From Anniella stebbinsi (taxonomy: Eukaryota > Chordata > Lepidosauria > Squamata > Anniellidae): a stretch of 64,000 nucleotides of DNA. The stretch spans positions 192,951,654-193,015,653 of the forward strand of contig JARDYH010000001.1 of the NCBI GenBank assembly GCA_029215795.1, given 5' to 3'. This document shows, piece after piece, positions 47,727-58,880 of this stretch. The notes beneath the pieces are model-generated. The model was not told the origin of the DNA. It ran no database searches and saw only the letters and a list, made by a program, of their open reading frames with translations. Numbering within the stretch: position 1 is the stretch's first letter; each line of letters begins with the position of its first letter. The position numbers and the translations under genes were made by a program.

Positions 47727-48839
47727 AGTTTCTACTGAGGGAAATTAACTATAACAGCTCTAGACCAGTGTACTTGAGGGCCCTGACCCAGAGGATTCTC
47801 AGGGGAATGAAGGAGCTTTGGATATAACAGATCCAAGTCCACCTCCATCCCAGACCTGCCCCAGCAGTAGTTACTCATGTATCCTCTGCAGCCATGTAAC
47901 TGGAGGACCTCCTGGATGGATGTGACCAGTGATAGTGGGGGCCTCATTTTTAGTTCTGATCTTTTCTAGCTCTCTCCAGCCAGCAGATCTAGGGATTAGG
48001 ATTACTCTCTAACACATGCATTGTGGTTTAAACTTTCATAAACCGCAAGTCACTTTGTCAATGCGTTAAATAGTAGGGGTGTGCATCAGAATCAGGCAAA
48101 TCCTAAATTTGGACAGTTTTGGGAGTAATCTGAAGCAAATCCAAAGTCACCTTGAAGTGAATTTGGGTCCACCAAAAGCTTCAGGAGCAATTTGGAGATT
48201 CAGAGGAATATGGAGACACAGGCAATGAGCTGGACCTTCTTCCTGTAAGCAGAAGGGCTCCACTTAAGGGAAGTGCCTCCGCCTGCTTTTTTAGGGTTCC
48301 CCCTCTTTCCCTCACACCACAGCTCACCCCATTCAGCAGGGTCTGTGTAGTATTTTCAGGGTTCTGGAGGAAGGGGTAGAGAAGTGCATTTCTGTCAACC
48401 CAGTTGCACACCCATAAATCTGGATCCAAACCAGCGAGTCTACAAAAATTGATACATTTTCCTCCAAACTCTCTGTGTAAGGAAAAAGCCATAGCGGAGA
48501 GAGGAAGAAGAGGGGCTATAGTTTTGTAATGGACAGTTCTAGCGTCTAACCAGTGCATAATTCCACCAGGCTTTCCTTTTTTCTTCCATTCAGAGTGCTT
48601 TTGGGATGGACGTAGAAGGACAGGAAATTAACAGGGACGGCTCCTGTATTTTCACTGCATTTTGTAACTGTGTATTTCTAGCAGCAGAAGCACCATCTCT
48701 TAGAGCTTCCAAGAATAGCTTGTGAGCCAGCATTAAATGGGAGGTGCCTGTGTACTCTGCCCCTGACCAAGACCAATTCCCCACAACCTATGTCAAGTTC
48801 CCCCAGCACTTCCTTTCTGCCTGCTAGTATTTATTTGGT

Positions 48840-48990
48840 TTTTTTGTTTTGTCTGTTTGTTTGTTTATTACATTTATATCCCACCTTTCTTCCATCATGA
48901 AACTCAAGGTAGCTCTATACAGGTCCAAAGTGGTCTCCCAGCCAGGCAATGACTAGACCCAGACTTTCCTACCTTCAAGGCAGCCATAAT
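48840..48990 (-). repeat. LINE-like 3' end in reverse
   Basis: TTACATTTATATCCCACCTT then AACTCAAGGTAGCTC and CTCCCAGCCAGGCAATGAC, the usual reversed 3' end pattern. Confidence 0.5.
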
Positions 48991-49079
48991 TGTTTTAGAT
49001 CTTGTACATAATAAAAGCTTTGCTTCTGGCCTACCTTACATCACAAAGGTCACTCAAAGGATAGAAACATACAAAACAG

Positions 49080-49380
49080 TTTTTTATTAATTTACAATAT
49101 TTGTATACTGCTGCACACCTAAGATTTCAGAGCAGGGAACAGCAGATAGGATTTTAAAAAATAGTAAAAAACAGTATGTAAAAGTTACTTTTTAAAAAAA
49201 GAACCAAGGTTCCGGTAAGGCTGATCGCTTAGAGAAGGTTTCCTGAAATAACAATGTTTTCAGGAGGTGCCAGAAGCTGCACAATGTTGGCGCCTGCCTG
49301 CCTTCCAAAGGCAGGAAGTTCCAAAGGAAGAGGGCCACCACACTGAAGGCTCCTCTGGTACTGTATAGTGTACACATGAC
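49080..49380 (-). pseudogene. L2-like LINE C-terminal fragment
   Basis: On the minus strand, GAFSVVALFLWNFLPLEGRQ and KTLLFQETF match the LINE C-terminal motif; an AT-rich 3' UTR follows toward 49080. Confidence 0.7.
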
Positions 49381-49599
49381 CTACAGTGTACATTTTCATA
49401 TAATTTCTCAATAAAGTGTCATCTACCCATTCAATTAAGAATGAAACACTTTTAGTTTCTGTGACTTTGTGCTGTCAATTGAGTGTAAACAAATCAAAAA
49501 CTAAAACTGTTTTTCTTTCATCATATCCTTCTAAAATTGTACAAGTTACTTAGGGGCATTGTGCAACTGACTTAATATGTTGTTTTCATACAAATTGCC

Positions 49600-50130
49600 C
49601 ACCAAAACACAGGGGAGTAGGTGAATTCCTTTTTGAAAATTCCCGAACTGTAAAGGCTGCTCTTGCAAAAATCCCAATGCACATATCTGGCTGAGAGGAA
49701 TACTTGAACATGTTATTCAATGCTCCAATTATGACAAGAAATAAAATAGTTCACATTTTAGAAATATCAGGGAGAATTGCCCTTTCTGAGGGGATCAAGC
49801 CTGCCAAATTTCAGAATAATAGCTGCAGGTGGTTTTGTGCAAGAACAGCCTTCACGTTTTGAGAATATCCATAAACAATGCGCTTATCCTCCTATCTTCC
49901 TTGTGTGCCATTCTTTATAAAATGACAGCATAGAGATGGCCCTGAATAAGAAACCTGCAAAGTTTCAGAAGGATAGTCCTAAGATTTTGATGGGGAGTGA
50001 TTAATGTTTCCTTCCCTCATCTCATGGTTTTTTGGGGGGACAATTTTATGAAAATGGCACATCATCGAGGTTGTCTGGGCATGGAACTTGCAAAGTTTCA
50101 GAAGCATAGGTGCAGGGACTAGGGAGTTAA
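49600..50130. repeat. Dispersed repeat with inverted halves
   Basis: Left half AACTGTAAAGGCTGCTCTTG; right half TGCAAGAACAGCCTTCACG is its complement. CTGCAAAGTTTCAGAAGGAT and CTTGCAAAGTTTCAGAAGCAT recur. Related to 11020-11480. Confidence 0.5.
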
Positions 50131-50359
50131 GATGATTAAAAACAAGTTTAAGGCATTTTCATAGGGAAACCTGGTAGCATTGGAGGAATGGCCATTTCAT
50201 AATCCCATCCTTGCCCTTCCCCAAAGCACAGTGATTGGAGAGCCCTATGATTAGAAAGTGCCCTGTGTTTAGATAGTGGAGCTATCACTCAATCATACTA
50301 CCTCCCTATCCACCAGCATTTAGAGAAAAAAAACAAAGAATGCTATTTTTGGAGACACT

Positions 50360-50588
50360 GGCTGAATTCGGACAACACGATAGTCAGTGGTGGGGTAATA
50401 ATCAACTTTACAGTTGCTCATCTAGGGGGTACTCCCCACACAACATGGTAATAAGTAATCGACTGTGGTGTGGATTAGGATCAGCACTGAGTTGACTATG
50501 GCAGCATTTGGACGACAGGATAGTCAATACAACTGACGATTGTTCCCCCCCACACCAGTTGTTTATTGTGTGTCATCCGAATTCAGCC
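50360..50588. mobile_element. Palindromic MITE, GGCTGAATTC family (229 bp)
   Basis: The ends are GGCTGAATTCGGACAACAC and GTGTCATCCGAATTCAGCC. The target ACT is duplicated at 50357-50359 and 50589-50591. It is collinear with the reverse complement of 12038-12262. The 3-bp duplication and GG/CC ends suggest a PIF/Harbinger-like MITE; no coding capacity. Confidence 0.78.
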
Positions 50589-50997
50589 ACTGTCTGCCTT
50601 TCCAAAGTGGAATTGTCAATGAAACATCATGCAGAGTCCAGCTTCATTTCTGGTCACACTTTGCTTCAGGAAGCACCACAGATGTTCTAAAAGGGGCTGA
50701 TTGGGCTTGAGCTTGGGTTGAATTTGATGCACACCCCTATTTATTGCTCCTTAGAGTGCCCAGGGCTCCTTGATACTCTCCCTCCACCCACCCAAATAGC
50801 TCTTCTCCCATCAAGTTGAAGAAGCACCATATAGTGTGGCACAAATGTTTATTTTGCTGCAGGTTTGCAGACTGGGAAGCTAGTGTACATCTCCTGCTCT
50901 TAAGGATTGCTTTTGCACAGTCCGATTGCAAATATGTTTTCCAAGCTGTGACTGCAGTGAGGACATTCTCTAACACCTCTGGTTTCCTCCTGTTTAG

Positions 50998-51088
50998 GGT
51001 TCCTGAATATACAGTCGTGGCCTGAAAACATGACAGATTTCAGTGTGTTTTCTAACCTGGTTACCATAGGTGGAAGAGCATTATACAG
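50998..51088 (+). CDS. ERBB4: ERBB4 exon 11 (91 bp; domain III)
   Basis: The acceptor is CTCCTGTTTAG and the donor is GTGGGA. The frame reads G (split) [19 protein letters not shown], then [10 protein letters not shown], with Ser split with exon 12. FLNIQSWP and [10 protein letters not shown] are conserved beta-helix repeats of receptor L domain 2. NMT is an N-glycosylation sequon. The donor, AG|GTGGGA, is weaker than consensus, but length (91 bp), phase and homology all support it. It lies about 0.5 kb upstream of the large hAT-like element that opens the repeat-rich intron 11. Confidence 0.96.
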
Positions 51089-51607
51089 GTGGGATATGAC
51101 TTTTTTTTTTTAAAGAAATTCTTAGCATTCTAACTTTTAAAAACCAACATTCAAAACTCATAATTTCCCAAAAGACCATTGACTTGGTTTATTTATTTAT
51201 TTTGGTCACGGAGCTGGTCCTTTGACATTAGGACCTGGATTTAGGAATGTCTGTCACTGGGAAACCTGATTCTTTTTTGTCTCGACAGAGTTCTGCAGTG
51301 TGCCCAACTCAGCTTGCACTTCCAGACCAAGCCGCAGGCTTTTCCCTAAACTCCGGAAATGTTTTGTATGGTTTTCTCTGTGTGTGTGTGAGAGAGTGAG
51401 AGAGAGTGTGTGTATCAAACTGTAATTTGCACAAATAGAGATTTGCATACATTGCAGCAGCAATTTGTGCAAATGGAAATCCATGAACAGGTGACTCTCT
51501 GCAGACCAAAACAAGGAAAGCTAATCAAACTCCACCCCCAAATGGATTCCTCCGACATCCATACCTGAATTATTCCTCTGTCCTGAGACAGCAATACATA
51601 TCCAAAT

Positions 51608-53742
51608 TAGGGTGACCAGATCACCAGGGGTTTCCCGGTCCTAACCGGGAAAACTGGGGCGATCCGGCCCAACCGGGCCCAGGGCCCGTTTACCCAGAAA
51701 AACAGGCTCCCGTGGAGAGCTCTGGAAAGCCCCGAAGAACATGCGTCCTGCTCTGTCCCGCCCCTTTCCTGGGATGAAAGGGTCTCTTCATGCTTGAATG
51801 AAGAGGCCCTTTCATCCTGGGAAAGGGGCAGGGGCAGAGCAGGATGCACGTTCTCCGGGGCTCCAGAAAGGGCGGAGATCCCCTACTCTACTGGCGGTAG
51901 GCAAGCTCCACGCTTTCTGGGGCCCTGGAGAACATGCAGCCTGCTCTTCCTCGTCCCTTTCCCAGGATGAAAGGGCCTCTTCATCCAAGCATGAAGAGAC
52001 CCTTTCACCCCAGGAAAGGCACGTGCGGGGCACGGAACAGCTTGCTTACCTGCTCTCTCCTAGTCTCGCGAGACTTTTTGAGAGGTGGAGCAATCTCCCT
52101 GTGCTCCCAAACAGAGCCAGAAGGCAGCGTCAGAGGCAGGAGCAGCAGCGTGAGCCTGGGGTGAATAGTTAAGTAGGTGGCATAGCGCTGGCGGGGGTTG
52201 GCGTGGGCGGGCAGCAGGTGGCATGGTTGTGGGGCTTGTGAGGCATGCATTTGTGGGGCAGGTGGGCGTGGGGTGCGTGGGGCGGGCGTGGGGCAGGCAG
52301 GCGCGAGGTGGGTGCGGTGCACGTGGGGCAAGTGGGGTGGGTGGTGGGTGGGTGGAGCGGTTGTGGGGCTTGTGGAGCGCGGTTGTGGGGTGCATGAGGG
52401 GGGTGGGGGGAGTGGGGCTGGCGGGCGCGCGAGGCTGACGTGGGGCCGGCGGGTGCAGGGCGGGGGTGGTGCAGCTTGGCTCAGTGCGGCACATGGAGCA
52501 GCGCAGCATGGGGAATATCCTCACCCCGTGTCCTCCTGGCACACCGGAGCATCATGGTGAGCGTTGCGGCTGGCCCGGCGTGGGGCGGCCAGGCCCAGCA
52601 CAGCCTGGCCGGGTGTGGGGTGGCCTGGCCTGGAGTGTGGCATGTGGGACTTCAAGCCCATGGGGCGGCCTGGCCCAGTCTGGCTTGCAAGTGTCTTAGC
52701 CTGGCCTAGTGCGTGGGGCTGGGGCTGCCTGGATGTGATTTTATTTATTGTTGGGTGCTGCTACTGTTTAGTGAACTTTTCTTTAATATTGTCCATATAT
52801 TTTGATTCATTAATTGGGGTGGTATGTGTGTGTGTTTTAAAACTATTATTAGGTTTGCCATGGGTGAGTATGCTGGTGTGTGTGGATATTTATTTAATTT
52901 TCAGTCTTGGTTGTGTGTAGTCATTCGGTTGGTTGTTTTTTGCCTTGGTGCTTGTCTGGATTTTTATTATTTTTCCTTGGGTGAGTATGTGGGTGAGTGT
53001 TGTATTTTTAATATTATTTTATTGCAATGGGTGTGTGCATGTTTTTGTGTTATTTTGCATTGTGTGGATGGTTTATTATTATTATTATTATTATTGTCAT
53101 TATTATTTTGTCTTTGGTGAGTGTGGGGGTGGATTTCTATTCCCCCCCCCCCCAGTTAAGTGTGTGTGGGGAGGTTGTGTTGTTTTAATTGCTTTTGGGA
53201 GGGTGTGGAGTTTCCCCCCACTTTGGGTGAGCGTGCAGGAGTATGTAGATTTTAGTTTTTATTGCCTTTGGTGAGCATGAGGTGTGTGTGGATGCTGCTA
53301 CTGCTGCTCTTACCCGGGGTGTGTATGTCTGCCCTCTTTTGTATCTTGTCATGCTAGGCAGGGCTCCTGCAGCTTTAACTGTTGTAATGTAGAGGGAATA
53401 TCATCAGGTGCTGCATGCATACAAGTGACACCTGATAAAATTCTAGACATGTTGCCTGAAAGCAATTTCACGTATATATCACAATGTGTATAATGTTGAT
53501 GTCTAACATCTGCTCCACGTCTTTACAGCTACTCATTATTTCTACACAGCTTTTCAGATAAGGAAATACATGTTTGTCTTAATTGTGTGCTGTGAAATCA
53601 GACATGTGACCAAGGCTATGTTCGGGTAGGCACGCCCCTTGGGGCTGGACCTGCCCCTGGGGGCCGGACAGATTGGTGGGCACGCCCCCTTCAGGCGGCC
53701 ATTTTGGACCTGGATTTTGGTTTCCAAAATCTGGTCACCCTA
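51608..53742. mobile_element. Large hAT-like element, TAGGGTGACCAGAT ends (2135 bp)
   Basis: Exact 8-bp duplication ATCCAAAT at 51600-51607 and 53743-53750. The ends are TAGGGTGACCAGATC and AATCTGGTCACCCTA. No transposase is recognisable. The left part holds two long hairpins (51763-51826 and 51955-52019) built from the same CCTTTCC...GATGAAAGGG words. The middle (about 52190-52480) is G-rich on the plus strand with repeated GTGGGGC. Near 53370-53440 it carries a stretch similar to the inner unit of the 320-bp relatives. Glycine-rich open frames here are composition artefacts. Confidence 0.85.
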
Positions 53743-53759
53743 ATCCAAATACATTGTTG

Positions 53760-53947
53760 TTGTTTGACCTAGAATAGTTGTTTTAAATGGATATTGTATT
53801 TATAATCTGTTTTATGATTTTTAAATTTTGTAGATTTTTTAAAATATTCAATGTTTTTAATTTTTGTAAACCGCCCAGAGAGCTTTGGCTATGGGGCGGT
53901 ATATAAATGCAATAAATAATAATAATAATTAATAATAATAATAATAA
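53760..53947 (+). repeat. LINE 3' end with AAT-rich tail
   Basis: GTAAACCGCCCAGAGAGCTT, GGGCGGTATATAAATGCAAT, then (AAT)n. Same type as the 3' end (minus strand) at 36420. Confidence 0.75.
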
Positions 53948-54324
53948 TGGTCATAGACAAAAAAGAAAACCACACATACCTCATCAATATAGCAATACTG
54001 AATGACAAAAATGTTATTAAAAAGGAAGAAGAAAAGAGAGACAAATATACACCACTGGCCATAGAAATCAAAGAACTATGGCATCAGGAAAAGGTCACAA
54101 TTATTCCATTAGTCACCTCAGTCACCGGCATCACATCAAAAACTATACAGAAAACCTTCAGAAACTGGGCCTACCAAAATACATTCCCACCAACATCCAG
54201 AAAGCAGTCAGTCATACTTAAAACATGCTCAATTGTCAGGAAATTCCTTAATCTGTAAAAGACAGCATGACTTGGTAAAGCCTGTCATGTCCGTCTAGAA
54301 AATCCGCCACAAGCAAGAAAGAGA

Positions 54325-54327
<3 letters not shown>

Positions 54328-54366
<39 letters not shown>
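54328..54366. repeat. (AAT)n microsatellite
   Basis: About 13 units. Confidence 0.95.
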
Positions 54367-54367
<1 letters not shown>

Positions 54368-54479
54368 AAATCTTTCCTTGACCCAGTATCCATTCTGTAT
54401 CTATCCTACCTGCACTGTAGCCACTAACTTCCAACACTAGAAGCTTAAACTGTGCTAGTGATTACTTGAATCTTGATTG

Positions 54480-54570
54480 GATAGTTTTAATGTTTTTGTT
54501 TTCGTTTTGTAGCCACCTTGGGAGCAGTAAAGCCAAAGGGTTGCACAGACATTCTTAAATAAAAAAATAA
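54480..54570 (+). repeat. LINE-like 3' end
   Basis: AT-rich stretch, TAGCCACCTTGGGAGCAGTA and an ATAAAAAAATAAATGC tail. Confidence 0.5.
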
Positions 54571-54667
54571 ATGCTGCGGCTATGGCTGAAGTTTGGAAAA
54601 ATGGAGGGAGGGGCTTGTAGTGGAGGATTCAAGAGCCTGCCCCCACAAGGTCATTATGAGCTGAGCC

Positions 54668-55344
54668 TAGGCTGACCAGATAAAATCCAGGTCAGGGCTC
54701 ATGTAACTTTGGTCCCCTCTACAAGGATTCGCTTTTGCGCCTGGTTAGGCGATTATGCGCATAATCGCAGAAGCGCATTTACACCTAATACCTCTACACG
54801 AGAGGCGGCAAGAGGCGGCGAAGCGCATTAAGGGATGACCAAAATGCACTTTACAAGTAGTTAATGCGCATAAGCGCTTGTTCACATAGGCAAAATGCGC
54901 TTTAACAGCCAGAGCAAAATAAAACTCGCTGTTTAACGCGCATTCGATAATGCGCATAATCGGAGAGATAACGCGCCTCTATGCCCGATTTGCGCTCCGT
55001 TCTTGTAGAGGTAATTTTTTTAAGCGCCTTGAAAGAGCATTAAACCTCTCTTGTAGAGGCAGCCTTTAACAGTTGTGGAGAAAAAGGAATTTCAGCCAGT
55101 GTCATTTGTATGCAATTAGTTCCTGGTGAAATTCCCTCTTCATCACAACAGTTAAAGGTGCAGGCACTATACTAGAGTGACCATATACAAAAGAAGGCAG
55201 GGCCCCTGCAACTTTAACTGTTGTAGAGAAAAGGAAAGTTCACCAGGAACTAACTGCATACAAATGACACTGGCTGAAATTCCCTTTGCTCTATAACTGT
55301 TAAAGTTACATGAGCCCTGACCTGGATTTTATCTGGTCACCCTA
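54668..55344. mobile_element. hAT-like element with a nested element (677 bp)
   Basis: Exact 8-bp duplication GCTGAGCC at 54660-54667 and 55345-55352. The ends are TAGGCTGACCAGAT and ATCTGGTCACCCTA. Without the nested piece at 54711-55064 it would be about 320 bp and collinear with the copy at 21293, including the inner AGAAGGCAGGGCCCCTGCA unit. The insertion is therefore younger than the host element. Confidence 0.92.
54711..55064. mobile_element. Nested 354-bp element, TIR GGYYSCCTCTACAAG
   Basis: It interrupts the hAT-like element exactly within AACTTTAACAG, duplicating TTT (54708-54710 and 55065-55067). The left end is GGTCCCCTCTACAAGGA; the right end read on the other strand is GGCTGCCTCTACAAGAG. 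A 3-bp duplication with GG/CC ends resembles PIF/Harbinger elements, but no transposase is present. The inside is rich in GCGCAT and ATTATGCGCATAAT-like words. Superfamily assignment is tentative. Confidence 0.6.
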
Positions 55345-57312
55345 GCTGAGCCCATAACTGCACTGAAGTTCAGGTCCAGCTCAAATGGGCTCATCCAATC
55401 TTTCCCAAGTGAACCCTTGAAGGCTTGATTCATTCTGGGCATGCTTGGGAATTTCCACAGCTATGTGGACACATGGAAATGATGCTTTTCATTGCTACCA
55501 GGCCTAATTCATTGAAGCAGGACCATCTCTGTGAACAAAGTTTAGTTTTAATTATATTATTCTGATGTAGGCCAACATTCCAAGTTTTCTCAATAAACTC
55601 TTGGGAGCGGCAGGGGGACCCCACATTTTTCTGATCTCCCAAAAAAATATTCCAAGGCTACTCTCTGTGGAAATGTTGCCCAAGGTTCATGCAAGGGTTG
55701 ACTCTGCTTCTTCAGAATCAACGGGGAGTTCAAAAAGCTGTTTAGAATTTATTCCATAATAGCTAATTCATTAATAACAACAACGTATTCATATTCCTGA
55801 TTGCATTTTGGATCAATAATATTTTAGGTTATGTGATAATAAATAATAGCTATGTTCAATTTTATCTTGTTTCATGTCAATTTTTTTTATGGCTTGTGGC
55901 TGAAGAAACACATTTCAGTCCAGTCAAGCACATAATACTGGATTTCATCCAATATAATCTAAGTAGGAAAGAGTATGAGTGGTTGTGGTGTTCTGCAAAC
56001 TGTTCCATAAACACTAGTGGAAGGAATTCTGCAATAGAGACAGGCAACCTTGTATTTAATTGCAAAGGTCCATGCACTCTGTCAGGCCCTCCCAAAATTG
56101 TAGTCTTGAAGTCTACAGTGCTCTGGACAACTATCCTGAAAACTGTCAGGTTAGACCATATGGTTTGCAAAGGTAAAAGAGGACAATACAGGGTCCGAGT
56201 ATGCACTGCAATTAGACTGGAGGAGGATTTGCATAATAGTTTGTGTGAGACATGCTGCAACATCTTACACTAACAGAATTACCATTTTGGATTTGAGCAT
56301 GCTTTCATTGCCAACTCTCTTATGTGGAGATGAAAAACAGCCTTCTGCTAGCAAAAGAGGATTTGCGCCAGCAGGAAGACACCATTGGATGCAACTCATC
56401 GCTTTGAATATTGTCAGTCAGACAGTTGCAATATGTACTAACTCTGTAATTTATTGTTTAGTACTCCAATTTCATAATGAGCTAAAACCTTGCAACTTTG
56501 CAGCTATTTTGTCTTTAGTCGTTGGCATTTGTTGCTCTGCTATTGATTGATATTTGTGTCTTGGAAAGTAAAATAATATAATAATGCCAGGTAGAATGCT
56601 GAAATGTTTTTACCGATATTATAGAATACGAAACTTGTAATAGCTTAGACGTTGCATTTTTTTATTTTTTTAAACATGTTCTGGTATGAAAGCTGATGTG
56701 GAGGATGAGCTGCTGTAGAGATAGGAAACACCAAAACAGAAGTGGTGTGAAACAATAGATCAGTGAAATGTATATCATGGCCCATGGAACAAAAAGTAGC
56801 TAAATCAGTCAAGAGATTCTGCTGATGTTGTAAACAATGCTCCAAAGAGATTATAAATAGCCAGGAAGCCTTGAGATTTGAATTACAATCTTGTGCTACT
56901 TTTTGTGGTATTAGTTTTCATCTAGAACAGCTGAAAAATAATTATTGTCTTTTATTAAAGATATCAAATCTACAGAGTGCTGGTTTCTCTCCTAAACTAG
57001 ATTTTAACTTCACTAACTTTCTACTCTGGAATACTATACAAAGCTATCTTCACTTCACACAGCTAAGGATTTTGCTTGATGTTTAGAAAATGATTGCCTG
57101 CTAAGAAAAAAAAAAAGAATACTCATAAGCAAGGAGTAGGGAATCTCCTTGGAATTAATAATTTTATTTCCATTTTCATGTAAGCGGTATGATGTAGCTC
57201 TAGTGGGATAAAGCCCTCATATATCAAGCAAGACTTCATCCTCTTGATAATAGTTCATTTCAGTATTGCTTTGGTTTTTTCATAATTCTTCTTTTCTTTT
57301 TTTACTGAAAAC

Positions 57313-58589
57313 TAGGGGTGTGCATGGACCCCCAAAATCGGATCAGAATTGGAATCGGAATTGGAACCAGTGCCTTGGATTGGATCGGAAGCTTCCCATT
57401 TCGGTTCAGAGCCAATTCCAATCCAAAAATTGGACGTCCGATTTTTGGATCGGACGCCATTTTAGGTGTTTTTGCCATAGGCTTACATTGAGAGAAAGAA
57501 AGCTTTCCCCCAATGCAAGCCTATGGCGAAAACATGGGGGCGGGTGAGTGGGGACCTTACTCCCCCTCCCTCCCTCCCTCCCTGTCCCTCCCTTCCCCAC
57601 TTGCGCTCCTTACCTGCCAGGGCGCCCGCTTCCGTTCACTTCCGTCCGCTGTTCCAATTTACTGAGAAACAGGCTTCGTGGCCTAGTTCTCAGTAGCGTG
57701 CCAGGTGATGACATCACCACCTGGCACGCTACTGAGAGGCAGGCCGCAAAGCCTGTTTCTCAGTAGAAGGGACCTGCGGACAGAAGTGGGTGCCCCTGCA
57801 GGTAAGTGGGGCCTGCCCCCTCCTCCCCACTCACGCTCCTTACCTGCCGGGGCACCCGCTTCTGTCCGCTGCTCCAATTTACTGAGAAACAGGCTTCATG
57901 GTCTTGTTCTCAGTAGAGCGCCTGGCGCAAAGCCTGTTTCTCAGTAGACTGGAACAGCAGACGGAAGCGGGCGCCCTGGCAAGTAAGTGTGGTCCTCCCC
58001 CTCCCCCTGACTTGCGCTCCTTACCTGCCGCCGTCCCGCACTGCCATCCGCTGCTTCCGTACTACTGATAAGCAGGCCTTGCAGCCTGTTTATCAGTAGT
58101 ATGGAAGCAGCAGGTGGCAGCGCGGGATGCTGACATGTAACGGGGGACCTCCACCTCTCTCCCCCCCTCCCCCACTCGCACTCCTTACCTGCTGCCTCCT
58201 CGCTGCTGTCCACTGCCACTGCTGCTTCAGTACTACTGAGAAACAGGCCTTGAGGCCTGTTCCACAGTAGAGTGAGGGTGCACCGAGTGATGACATCACT
58301 CGGTGTGCTGGCGCTCTATTGTGGAACAGGACGCAAGGCCTGTTTCTCAGTAGTACGGAAGCAGAGGGCAACAGTGGACGGCAGCGAGGAGGCAGCAGGT
58401 AAGGAGGGGGAGGGGGGGAGGGGGAGGAGGTCTGAGGTCTGATCCTCTGATCTTTTCCGATCTGGATCGGGTCCTTTCGGATTGGATGAGATCGGACGAT
58501 CCAGCTGCGGGGGATCGGAATCAGATCATTTTATCAGATATTGGCCGGATCCGGATCGTGGATCGGACCCGATCCGGTGCATGCCGCTA
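57313..58589. mobile_element. hAT-like element type B with serial hairpins (1277 bp)
   Basis: Exact 8-bp duplication CTGAAAAC at 57305-57312 and 58590-58597. The ends are TAGGGGTGTGCATG and GCATGCCGCTA (last bases slightly eroded). The sub-terminal regions carry GGATCGG-type words as in the copy at 44286. Between them is a series of hairpin units, each starting near GCTCCTTACCTGC (57603, 57834, 58014, 58178), running through ACTGAGAAACAGGC and returning as the complement GTTTCTCAGTA...GGTAAG. No transposase. Confidence 0.9.
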
Positions 58590-58851
58590 CTGAAAACAAT
58601 GATAGTGAATTAATCTAATTTGCCTGACAGCAGTTCTGAACAAGGGTGCAAGAAACCCTGTTTCCATCAAGGATTGTGGTTCAGATTATTCAATCTTCTT
58701 CCTGATCTTCTTCGTATGCCTGGTGGGGGAATGAGATGACACTTTCTGACACTACCCACTAGGCACACCTGTCCCACCGCCTAGACTGCCCAAGTATCTA
58801 TGCATGGCTGTAACATATGAAGAGGACATACAGAATATTTACACATACTTA

Positions 58852-58880
58852 CAGTGTGTGTGTGTGTATGTGTGTGTGTA
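58852..58880. repeat. (GT)n microsatellite
   Basis: GT units with one TATG interruption. Confidence 0.9.

Larger units (their letters stand above)
46749..50997 (+). other. ERBB4: ERBB4 intron 10
   Basis: Holds a (CTTT)n tract (47676-47726), an LINE-like 3' end in reverse (48840-48990), an L2-like C-terminal fragment on the minus strand (49080-49380), a dispersed repeat related to 11020-11480 (49600-50130) and a palindromic element with a 3-bp duplication (50360-50588). Terminal-repeat-like ends occur at 48074 and 50739 but do not form a proven element. Nothing is recognised in 46875-47670 or 47730-48070. Confidence 0.9.

Noticed and set aside
48074..50739. One 2.7-kb element between TAGGGGTGTGCATC and GATGCACACCCCTA
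   Set aside because: The ends are complementary, but the flanks TTAAATAG and TTTATTGC share only a few positions and other repeats lie inside; may be two unrelated ends or an old composite.
52198..52920. Glycine- and tryptophan-rich open frames
   Set aside because: They follow from G-rich GTGGGGC repeats inside a transposon; no domain, and several overlapping frames are equally open.
55833..56273. 146-residue open frame and its 128-residue shadow
   Set aside because: Both strands are open over the same stretch, with no domain; treated as chance.
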